A stretch of 21,481 bases of DNA from contig JAFWUX010000027.1 in the NCBI GenBank assembly GCA_017523995.1, positions 1 to 21,481 of the forward strand, in the 5' to 3' direction. The DNA comes from Oscillospiraceae bacterium (GTDB lineage Bacteria; Bacillota_A; Clostridia; Oscillospirales; Ruminococcaceae). The translations under genes and the position numbers were made by a program. Positions 15,097 to 21,481 of this stretch are shown piece by piece. Numbering within the stretch: the stretch's first letter is position 1; each line of letters begins with the position of its first letter. Below the pieces are notes generated by a model. It ran no database searches, was not told the DNA's origin, and saw only the letters and a program-made list of their open reading frames with translations.

Positions 15097-15747
15097 ATGG
15101 GGATTTCTGATTTCCTGCACAGCATCAGAACCGGACTCAAAACGGAAAATGAAAACGGCACCGTCACGCTCATCGGGTACACGAAAAAAGCGGATAACTC
15201 CGGAACACTGACCATTCCCGAAGACATTGCCGTCATTGCCAAGAACGCCCTGAGCAGCACCGAACATATCACAAAGATCGTTGTGCCGGAGACTGTCCGG
15301 CAGATCGGCGAACACGCATTCGCGTTCAGTCAGGCGTTAGAGGAGATCGTTCTGCCGGAATCACCGGCTGCAATTTCCGAAGCAATCGGGCTGCTGATGG
15401 ACTGCAAAAAGCTGAAAACCGTACAGCTTCCTGCCGGTATGACTGAAATCCCGTCCTTTTTCCTGAGCCACTGCTATGCGCTGGAGGAAATTGTCATTCC
15501 GGAGGGCGTTGAGGAGATCGGCATCGGCGCGTTTGACACCTGCGAAAAGCTGCGGTATGTCCGTCTGCCGGAATCGCTGAAAATCATCGCATGCGGTGCC
15601 TTTTCCGGATGCAGCGCGCTGCAAAGCATCAGACTTCCGTCCGGACTGGAAATGATTGAGCCGGATGCATTTGCGGAATGTCCGAACCTGAAGCGTCCGG
15701 AAATCCCCGAGGGCTGCGATACCGACGAAGACGCCTTCGGATCATAA
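15097..15747 (+). CDS. BspA-like leucine-rich repeat protein, cytosolic
   Basis: 216 residues with about five LRR_5 (BspA/TpLRR) repeats of roughly 23 residues, each with the pattern L..i.lPe.v..I...aF..C..L; examples are ITKIVVPETVRQIGEHAF, LEEIVIPEGVEEIGIGAF and LQSIRLPSGLEMIEPDAF. Such repeats bind proteins and are mostly found on secreted proteins, but here there is no signal peptide and no anchor, so it should be cytosolic. The N-terminal 30 residues (MGISDFLHSIRTG) form a short helix-like cap. I chose ATG 15097 because GGAGG is eight bases away; ATG 15091 would be only two bases from it. It ends 12 bases before a fragment of the palindromic repeat. Partner unknown. Confidence 0.82.
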   Translation: MGISDFLHSIRTGLKTENENGTVTLIGYTKKADNSGTLTIPEDIAVIAKNALSSTEHITKIVVPETVRQIGEHAFAFSQALEEIVLPESPAAISEAIGLLMDCKKLKTVQLPAGMTEIPSFFLSHCYALEEIVIPEGVEEIGIGAFDTCEKLRYVRLPESLKIIACGAFSGCSALQSIRLPSGLEMIEPDAFAECPNLKRPEIPEGCDTDEDAFGS

Positions 15748-15759
15748 GTGCTGAATATT

Positions 15760-15797
15760 GTATCGCTGCGCGGTGATTCATAATGGGGCTCCGCAGC
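15760..15797. repeat. Fragment of the palindromic repeat family
   Basis: GTATCGCTGCGCGGTGATT followed by TAATGGGGCTCCGC matches the outer end of copy A read on the opposite strand, with the middle 20-odd bases of the end deleted. It lies between the LRR gene and the CPBP gene, in a same-strand junction. ATG 15783 lies inside it. Confidence 0.7.
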
Positions 15798-15842
15798 CAG
15801 CGATTCCCGAGTATATATAATCTACCCAAAGGATGTGATCCA

Positions 15843-16817
15843 TTGGATATCACCAAAGCCGTTGACTCCGCGGTCAAAACGCTGATCCTGCTGCTTGCGG
15901 GCTTCACGCCGATGCTTCTGGCAGCCTGTATCCTGCTTGTCAGCAGAGATGATTCCTTTGAAACGCTCGCCTACAGCATCGCACTGCTGCTGGGCGGTGC
16001 GCTCGCAGCGTGGATCGCGGATAAATTCTATAAAATCCCGCTCAAAGACTTCTGCGGAACGCTGAACTTCCCGATCATGATCTTTGTGATCATGGCGGCG
16101 GTGTTCTGGAGCATCTCTGCATGTTTCCTGTTCAACGGTCTCGAAATTGAGGGAAAGTTTCCGCGCTATTACGGCAACATGTCCTCACTTTCCGCGCTCA
16201 AGGTGTTCGGCATTTCGTGGCTGACGCCGGTCGGCGAGGAGCTGCTCTACCGCTTTTCGATCACGAATCTGATCCGGCGCAAGCGCAAAGAGCCGATGAT
16301 CAACGCCGCCGCAGTTGTGATCACTGCGGTTCTGTTCATGATTCCGCATCTGCTCGCAGGAACGGACAGCATGCTCAGCCTGTTCCTGTTCGGCTGTATC
16401 ACCGGCTTCATCGTCATCGAAACGAACAATATCATCTATCCGATCGTGTTCCATGTGATCTCGAATCTGACGAGCATGCTGTTCTTTAACAAAATCGCCG
16501 CACATTCCCAGTCCAATGACTGGCTCTGGGTGACGCTGCCGCTGGCGCTTTGCTTCCTCGGCGGCATGATGTTCGCCGCGCTCAAGCTCCGTCCGGAGGA
16601 ACCGGATGAGGAAGACTCTGAGGAACCGGAGCCGAAACCGGAAGCAGATGATGATGATGATGATTTTGAAGGCGGGGAGGAAGAACCGCGTCTGCCGGGT
16701 GAGACTGTCTTCCGTGCAGAGGATCAGCCCGAACTGATCCGCGCTGAATACAGCGACGAGGATCAGAGCTACACCCATTATTTTGACGGAGAATTAGACG
16801 ATGATCCCAAAGAATGA
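15843..16817 (+). CDS. CPBP-family intramembrane metalloprotease
   Basis: Multi-pass protein of the CPBP (CAAX protease/Abi, bacteriocin-processing) family. Motif 1 is GEELLYR (EExxxR, residues 132-137), motif 2 FMIPH (His169) and motif 3 FHVISN (His204, Asn208); all are present, so the enzyme should be active in the membrane. Hydrophobic segments lie at about 10-33, 42-60, 74-98, 118-130, 153-172, 176-200 and 228-247. After residue 250 comes an unusual cytosolic tail of about 75 residues, very acidic, with a run of six aspartates. I chose TTG 15843 (AGGA nine bases upstream): ATG 15783 would place translation inside a repeat fragment. Overlaps the next gene by 17 bases. Substrate unknown; self-immunity or protein processing are family roles. 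Confidence 0.85.
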   Translation: MDITKAVDSAVKTLILLLAGFTPMLLAACILLVSRDDSFETLAYSIALLLGGALAAWIADKFYKIPLKDFCGTLNFPIMIFVIMAAVFWSISACFLFNGLEIEGKFPRYYGNMSSLSALKVFGISWLTPVGEELLYRFSITNLIRRKRKEPMINAAAVVITAVLFMIPHLLAGTDSMLSLFLFGCITGFIVIETNNIIYPIVFHVISNLTSMLFFNKIAAHSQSNDWLWVTLPLALCFLGGMMFAALKLRPEEPDEEDSEEPEPKPEADDDDDDFEGGEEEPRLPGETVFRAEDQPELIRAEYSDEDQSYTHYFDGELDDDPKE

Positions 16818-17625
16818 ACGCATCCGCCTCGGAGAGGCAGAATGTGAGACAGCATCCTTCGGCTCCGGCAGCCGGCATCTGATCATTCTGCCGGGCGCCG
16901 GTGACGCCTTCAAAACAGTCAAGGGCATGGCGCTTCCGCTCTCGCTGATGTACCGCAAATTTGCAAAGGTTTACCGCGTTCATTTCATCAGCCGCCGCTA
17001 TGCAATGCCAAAGGGCTTCACCACGGCGGATATGGCAGATGACATCGCACGCATCATGGAGCAGCAGCAGATTCCGGAAGCAGATGTTTTCGGCGTCTCG
17101 CAGGGCGGCATGATTGCGCAGCAGCTCGCGCTCCGGTATCCGGGCAAGGTCGGGAAACTGGTGCTCGCGGTGACATCCGCGCGCATGTCACCGATGACGC
17201 AGGAGGTGCTCTCCGCGTGGATGCTCTGGGATACCGTCGGCGCCTATGATCGCCTGATGCAGGATACCGCAGAGCGCTCCTATACAGAGGAATATCTGCG
17301 GAAAAACAAGCATCTGCTGAAAATTGTCGACCGCACAACAAAGCCTGCCGAGCCGAAACGCGCGCAGATCATTTTTGCGTCCTGCCTTTCGCACGATGTC
17401 CTCGATCAGCTCGTGGAGATCGCAAACCCGACGCTTGTTATCGGTGCGGAGAAAGACCGCATTGTCGGCGGCGAGGCATCAAGGCTGATCGCCGAACGCA
17501 TCCCGAACAGCAAGCTCATCATGTATGAAGACTACAGCCACGCCGTCTATGACGAGGCAAAGGATTTTTACAGCCGCGTGCTTGCGTGGCTGACGGAGCC
17601 TGAAAGGAGTCCGGTTCATGAATGA
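16801..17625 (+). CDS. Alpha/beta-hydrolase
   Basis: 274 residues with the alpha/beta-hydrolase fold. The nucleophile elbow is FGVSQGG (Ser100), the acid is in GAEKDRIVGG (Asp219) and the histidine in YEDYSHAVYDE (His247); the oxyanion region is ILPGAGDAF. The triad is complete, so it is probably an active esterase, lipase-like enzyme or C-C hydrolase in the cytosol. No signal peptide. The substrate cannot be told from sequence. ATG 16801 lies inside the 3' end of the CPBP gene (17-base overlap) with GGAG about 10 bases upstream, and its own end overlaps ispE by eight bases, so the three genes are tightly coupled. Confidence 0.88.
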   Translation: MIPKNERIRLGEAECETASFGSGSRHLIILPGAGDAFKTVKGMALPLSLMYRKFAKVYRVHFISRRYAMPKGFTTADMADDIARIMEQQQIPEADVFGVSQGGMIAQQLALRYPGKVGKLVLAVTSARMSPMTQEVLSAWMLWDTVGAYDRLMQDTAERSYTEEYLRKNKHLLKIVDRTTKPAEPKRAQIIFASCLSHDVLDQLVEIANPTLVIGAEKDRIVGGEASRLIAERIPNSKLIMYEDYSHAVYDEAKDFYSRVLAWLTEPERSPVHE

Positions 17626-18469
17626 ATCCCTGATCATCCGCACACCGGCGAAGATCAATCTTTCGCTGGATATCACCGGCAGGCTGCCGAACGGCTATCA
17701 CACAATGCGCAGCGTCTTTCAGACCGTCGGCATCTATGACACGCTGACACTGACCCGAACCGCCCCCGGCGAACCCCTGACACTGACCTGCAATGTGCCG
17801 GATATCCCCTGCGATGCGCACAATCTTGTCTGGAAGGCAGCGGAAAAGCTGCTCGGCGAGAATCCCTGCGGATTGCAGATCCATCTGGAAAAGCAGATTC
17901 CCTCGCAGGCGGGCATGGGCGGCGGCAGCTCGGATTGCGCCGCAGCGCTGAAAGGCATCCGCAGCCTGTTTGATCTGCCTGTGACAGACGATGCGCTGCA
18001 TGAGATTGCGGCATCGCTCGGCGCAGACTGTGCTTTTTTCCTCTATGGCGGCACCTGCTATGCGGAGGGCATCGGCGACCGGCTGAAACCACTGTCTCCC
18101 CTGCCGCGCTATCCGCTTGTGATCGCTAAGGGCAGCTCCGGCATCTCAACACCGGAGGCATACCGCCGTCTGGATGCATACCGCGCGCCCCTGCCGCAGG
18201 ATACCGATCATGTGATCAGCGCGCTGGATAAAGGCGCAGATGCGTTGTTTTCAGTATGCGGCAACCATTTTGATGCGATTACTGATCTGACCGAAGTCCG
18301 CCGTATCCGGCAGGTCATGAAGCAGTACGGACTGAATCCGGTTCTCTCGGGCAGCGGTGCGGCTGTGTTCGCCGGATGTTCCGACCGGAAACGCTGCGAG
18401 GAATGTGCCGCGGATCTCACGGACGAAGGTCTCGATTTCGTCACCGTCACCGAAACCGTGCCGGAGTGA
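17618..18469 (+). CDS. ispE: 4-diphosphocytidyl-2-C-methyl-D-erythritol kinase
   Basis: IspE phosphorylates CDP-ME in the MEP pathway that makes isoprenoid precursors for undecaprenyl phosphate and quinones. The 283 residues show the GHMP kinase motifs: RTPAKINLSLDI (Lys12), the ATP loop IPSQAGMGGGSSDCAA (Asp106) and the C-terminal LSGSGAAVFAG. ATG 17618 has AGGAG eight bases upstream and overlaps the hydrolase stop by eight bases. It is the last gene of the plus-strand run; repeats follow its stop. Intact, normal length. Confidence 0.96.
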   Translation: MNESLIIRTPAKINLSLDITGRLPNGYHTMRSVFQTVGIYDTLTLTRTAPGEPLTLTCNVPDIPCDAHNLVWKAAEKLLGENPCGLQIHLEKQIPSQAGMGGGSSDCAAALKGIRSLFDLPVTDDALHEIAASLGADCAFFLYGGTCYAEGIGDRLKPLSPLPRYPLVIAKGSSGISTPEAYRRLDAYRAPLPQDTDHVISALDKGADALFSVCGNHFDAITDLTEVRRIRQVMKQYGLNPVLSGSGAAVFAGCSDRKRCEECAADLTDEGLDFVTVTETVPE

Positions 18470-18474
18470 TAGAG

Positions 18475-18610
18475 GTATCTCCGATGGATTTGGAATGGGG
18501 CTCCGCCCCAAACCCCGCTGGGGTCATTGACCCCAGACCCCATGTTTATACTGAAACAGAACAAAGCCGCTTCAATTGGCGTTGATTGGTGCGGCTTCGT
18601 TTGCGTTGCA
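18475..18610. repeat. Palindromic repeat element, copy B (left half and centre only)
   Basis: Six bases after ispE, GTATCTCCGATGGAT begins a copy of the same family. It contains TGGGGC/GCCCCA (18496-18510), CTGGGGTC/GACCCCAG (18518-18536) and the central AAGCCGC/GCGGCTT hairpin (about 18564-18597). The right half is missing; the sequence runs into a different repeat. Stems differ in sequence from copy A but remain paired. Confidence 0.8.
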
Positions 18611-18619
18611 CCACATATC

Positions 18620-18838
18620 GAAAGTTTTGGTCGAGCTTTTTCACCGCGCCGTGCGCGGCTCCATATTGCTAAAGCATTCCGGTCACGCACTGCGCAGCCG
18701 GATGCACAACACGCCGCAGGAGCGCCAATATAAAAGTTTTGATCAAACTTTTTCAAAAGTTTGCGGGTCAAGGGCAGAGCCTTTGTCGCTCATGGTTTGC
18801 TTGCAAACCATTGCGCAGTAGAGCGAAACTCTTTTTTT
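18620..18838. repeat. Second intergenic repeat type
   Basis: AAAGTTTTGGTCGAGCTTTTTCA (from 18621, shown in outline) recurs as AAAGTTTTGATCAAACTTTTTCA (from 18733). Between and around them are CCGCGC/GCGCGG (about 18643-18657) and the perfect ATGGTTTGC/GCAAACCAT hairpin (18792-18811), ending in CTTTTTTTAT. No gene is present. It looks like a short, repeated, hairpin-rich unit inserted into or replacing the right half of copy B. Confidence 0.6.
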
Positions 18839-18842
18839 ATCA

Positions 18843-19067
18843 GTATCTCCGATGGATTGATAATGGGGACTCTGTCCCCAAACCTCTGCCAAAAGGATAC
18901 TATCCCTCTGGACTCCCATTTTATGCATGAATCATAGAAAGCCGCTCCTATCAGCGTTGAAAGGAGCGGCTTACTTTTATACACATATTAACACGGGGTC
19001 TGGGGATCCTATCCCCAGCGAGGGGTTTGGGGGCGAGGAGCCCCCATTATTGATCCGTCGGAGACAC
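18843..19067. repeat. Palindromic repeat element, copy C (full length)
   Basis: From GTATCTCC (18843) to GGAGACAC (19067) the sequence is one long inverted repeat of about 100-base arms. Stems include TGGGGAC/GTCCCCA near 18865-18881, a decayed pair near 18893-18906, the central AAGCCGCTCCT/AGGAGCGGCTT (18939-18972), CTGGGGAT/ATCCCCAG (19000-19018) and GGGGGC/GCCCCC (about 19029-19045). It ends five bases from the stop codon of the minus-strand GH43 gene, again between convergent genes. Confidence 0.85.
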
Positions 19068-19071
19068 CTAA

Positions 19072-21481
19072 TTACTTGCCCTCGTGGAAGAAGTAAGGCA
19101 ATGCGTCATAGACATAGTGGCGGACAATGCCCCACCAGTGGGTCTCGTTCGGTGCTTCAAGGAAGTAAAGGTTGCCCTTGGAGAAGTCACTGGTATAGGT
19201 GAAGCGCTTGGTGTCGCTCTTGAGCGTGTTCATCAGCGGAACCATGTTGCCGTATGCGATATCCTTAGTACCGGTTGCAGCAAAGATGTAGTAATCATCC
19301 TTCTGGTAGCCGCCCTTGTCGATCGCATTCTGTACGCCTGCTGCACCGTCCCAGCTGTGACCGGAAAGCGGCATGTAGTAAGCGCAGATATCGAGGTTGT
19401 TGCAGAACATTCTCCATGTCGAGCCGCCGCCCATCGAGAAGCCGCCGTATGCGCGGTGGAAGCGCGATTTCTTGAGGTCTTCGATCGAGGTGGATTCCGC
19501 ATATGTCGAATACTTTTTCTCAACATACGGGATAATGGTCTCGCGCATTTCCTTCCAGACATCGCCTGCGCCGTCCGGAGCCTTGTTGAAGGTCGGGGTC
19601 ACAACGATCATCGGTTCGATGTCGCCGTTTGCGATCATGTTGTCAAGCATAACGTCAATGTTGATGCCGTTGTCATTGAAGCAGGTTTCCTCGCTCTCTC
19701 CGCCGCCGTGCATCAGGTAGAAGACGTTGTACTTCTTGGATTCATCGTAGCCGTAAGGCACATAGACATACATGGTCTTGTTGCCGTTGATGCCGTTGTA
19801 GTTCTCCTTGATGACCTGTCCGTGGTTCGCGGGCTGATCCTTAAAATAGTTCTTGCCGTTCTGCTCCGGTGCTTTGTGGAAGGTCACGTTCGCATTGTAG
19901 TTATACGGTGTGTACTCGGGTTCATCCGGCTCATCCGGTTCAACCTTATCGAGATACTTGTCGGTCTTGCATGTCAGGAAGTCAACATACCATGCGATAT
20001 CGTCTGCTTCGAGCTTCTTGTTGCAGTTGATGTCTGCGGGCTTGATCTTGGTCTTGTCGGTGACGCCCTTGAGAAGCATCTCCTTTGCGTAGGAGAGGTC
20101 AGCCGGAGTGATAACGCCGTCGCCGTTGACATCGCCGAGGATGCCGGAATCCTTATTCTTGGTAATCACTCCGCCGAATTCATCGACCTGCTCGCCCGGA
20201 TTCACGGAAGATGTATCGCCGGTCTCCTTGAACTGCCACCAGTCCACATTAAAGAGGTAGCTGTCGCCGCCGGAGAACTTGAGGAACAGATCATGCTGAC
20301 CGGTTGCGCCTGCGCACTTGCCGCTGACTGTTGTCCATTCCTGCCAGCCGCCGGTGACGGGAACATCAACCGTGCCGATCACCGGACCGTCCACCTTATC
20401 GAGGTGCAGTTCGATCTTGCCGCCGGAGCCGTTCGAGGAAACGGATGCATAGAACTCAGCCGCACCCTTTTCGCCGAAGTCCACGCCGGAAACCTTCGTA
20501 TAATCGCCGTTTTCGATGAAGCCGATTGCAAGCGTACCGGCGTCGATCTTTTCCGTCTTGATGCCGGATGCGAAGTTGATCGTTTCCGCCTCAACGCGCT
20601 GATACGGATTGAGCGCTTCGAGCTGCTTCGGGCCTGCATCGGTGAAGTTGATCATCGGGATGGAGCCGTCCGCATTGAAGGTGAACTCCTCGCAGCTTGC
20701 GCTTCTGTTGAAGGTTCCGCCGCCCTTGAGGCCGTTCTTGTGATAGAACAGGTAGGAGTGATCCTTGTAGTCGATGATGCCGCCGTGCGTGGTGAAGCAG
20801 TTGGACTGCTTCTGAATCTGGTTGCCGAATTTCCACGGGCCGGTGACAGAGGACGCGGTCGCATATGCCTGACTTTCACCTCCGTCAGTGCCGTAGAAGC
20901 AGGCATAGACGAGATAATAGAGGTCCTTGTGCTTGTAGATCCACGGACCTTCGCCGTAGCCGCAGCCGTTCTTGCCGGGACCGAAAGCCTCCTGTGTCAT
21001 CGGGAACTCCTGAATCTTCCCGTCGAGCGTGACCATATCCTCTTTCAGCTTGACATAGTAGCATGTCGGGTTGCCGAACATGAGCCACGCCTGCCCGTCA
21101 TCGTCGATGATCACAGTCGGGTCGATATAGTTCCAGTTGGGACCGCAGAGCGGCTTGCCGAGCACATCCTTATAAGGACCTTCCGGGCTGTCGGCAACCG
21201 CAACGCCGATGGCTCTGCCGCCGCCGGACTTGTTTGTGGTTGTAAAGTAGAAGTAGTATTTGCCGTTGCGCTCGATGCACTGCGAAGCCCACGCGTCATT
21301 CGCATTGCACCATGAGAAGTCGGTATCCTTGAGGATCATGCCGTGGTCGGTCCAGTTCTGCATGTCCTTTGTGGAGAACGCCTGCCAGCCGATCATCGTG
21401 TAGTTGCTGTTGGCAGCGTCCTTGTCGCATCCGGTGAAGACCCAGAGCTCATCACCGAATACAACCGGTGCAGGATCAGGC
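19072..21481 (-). CDS. Cellulosomal xylan-degrading enzyme: GH43-CBM6-dockerin-CE1 esterase (5' end missing)
   Basis: The frame is open to the right edge, giving 802 residues from DPAP onward; signal peptide and start are outside. First is a GH43 glycosidase (beta-xylosidase or arabinofuranosidase class) with base Asp in PDPAP, modulator Asp in NYIDPTVIIDDDG and acid Glu in GYGEGPW. Next is a CBM6-like beta-sandwich (YQRVEAETINFASG to FNVDWWQF, about 20230-20620). Then a type I dockerin with two calcium repeats, GDVNGDGVITPAD and ADINCNKKLEADD (about 19965-20150). After a short acidic linker comes a CE1-type esterase with nucleophile GGFSMGGG and histidine in NETHWWG. The enzyme would remove arabinose/xylose side chains and ferulate or acetate from xylan while docked on a scaffoldin. 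The central dockerin, rather than a terminal one, is unusual. Dockerin positions 10-11 differ between repeats (Pro-Ala and Ala-Asp). Confidence 0.93.
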   Translation of the reverse strand, partial: PDPAPVVFGDELWVFTGCDKDAANSNYTMIGWQAFSTKDMQNWTDHGMILKDTDFSWCNANDAWASQCIERNGKYYFYFTTTNKSGGGRAIGVAVADSPEGPYKDVLGKPLCGPNWNYIDPTVIIDDDGQAWLMFGNPTCYYVKLKEDMVTLDGKIQEFPMTQEAFGPGKNGCGYGEGPWIYKHKDLYYLVYACFYGTDGGESQAYATASSVTGPWKFGNQIQKQSNCFTTHGGIIDYKDHSYLFYHKNGLKGGGTFNRSASCEEFTFNADGSIPMINFTDAGPKQLEALNPYQRVEAETINFASGIKTEKIDAGTLAIGFIENGDYTKVSGVDFGEKGAAEFYASVSSNGSGGKIELHLDKVDGPVIGTVDVPVTGGWQEWTTVSGKCAGATGQHDLFLKFSGGDSYLFNVDWWQFKETGDTSSVNPGEQVDEFGGVITKNKDSGILGDVNGDGVITPADLSYAKEMLLKGVTDKTKIKPADINCNKKLEADDIAWYVDFLTCKTDKYLDKVEPDEPDEPEYTPYNYNANVTFHKAPEQNGKNYFKDQPANHGQVIKENYNGINGNKTMYVYVPYGYDESKKYNVFYLMHGGGESEETCFNDNGINIDVMLDNMIANGDIEPMIVVTPTFNKAPDGAGDVWKEMRETIIPYVEKKYSTYAESTSIEDLKKSRFHRAYGGFSMGGGSTWRMFCNNLDICAYYMPLSGHSWDGAAGVQNAIDKGGYQKDDYYIFAATGTKDIAYGNMVPLMNTLKSDTKRFTYTSDFSKGNLYFLEAPNETHWWGIVRHYVYDALPYFFHEGK

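Noticed and set aside
18475..19067. CRISPR array
   Set aside because: The repeats here are long, palindromic and irregularly spaced, without short direct repeats separated by unique spacers of constant length.
19084..21315. A 743-codon open frame on the plus strand opposite the GH43 gene
   Set aside because: The opposite strand encodes GH43, CBM6, dockerin and esterase motifs; this frame has none and is rich in valine and alanine runs typical of an antisense frame.

Overview
The window reads as Firmicutes (Clostridia) chromosome of moderately high GC, most likely a fibre-degrading Ruminococcus-type bacterium. The strongest clue is the right edge: a modular GH43-CBM6-dockerin-esterase protein, an architecture typical of cellulosome-forming ruminococci. 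Near-consensus TTGACA/TATAAT promoters with 17-base spacers, GGAGG-type ribosome sites and the gene families agree with this. The genus is inferred from gene content only.

Left part (1-7250). The 3' end of an unrecognised beta-rich protein ends at a strong terminator. A perfect-consensus promoter then leads straight into a cell-wall amidase whose 5' end is broken. Next is a palindromic repeat element, and then the minus-strand pair mtaB-purL (tRNA methylthiolation and purine synthesis). Middle (7250-8370): an HPr-like protein lacking the phosphorylatable histidine, preceded by a long leader; a gene-free stretch with a minus-strand promoter and a foldable rod that may be a small RNA; and a MazF-type toxin with no antitoxin gene beside it.

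A long plus-strand run (8516-18469) starts with two cyclophilin-type prolyl isomerases, one membrane-anchored with a degenerate active site and one a lipoprotein with an intact site. It continues with murA, a WalJ/YycJ-type metallo-hydrolase, rlmH, a small membrane protein, a degenerate nucleotidyltransferase (MNT) overlapping a HEPN gene, a CYTH protein, a BspA-like leucine-rich-repeat protein, a CPBP membrane protease, an alpha/beta hydrolase and ispE. Most junctions are short or overlapping, so much of this is probably co-transcribed. Functions are envelope and isoprenoid housekeeping with a stress or RNA-related accessory block inserted.

The 600 bases between ispE and the convergent cellulosomal gene hold only repeats. 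The most unusual signals are: (i) a family of roughly 225-250 base palindromic elements whose hairpins covary between copies and which sit at convergent gene ends; (ii) an MNT-HEPN pair whose MNT has lost the GS and DxD catalytic motifs; (iii) the candidate small RNA at about 7535-7693; (iv) the broken amidase behind a perfect promoter.
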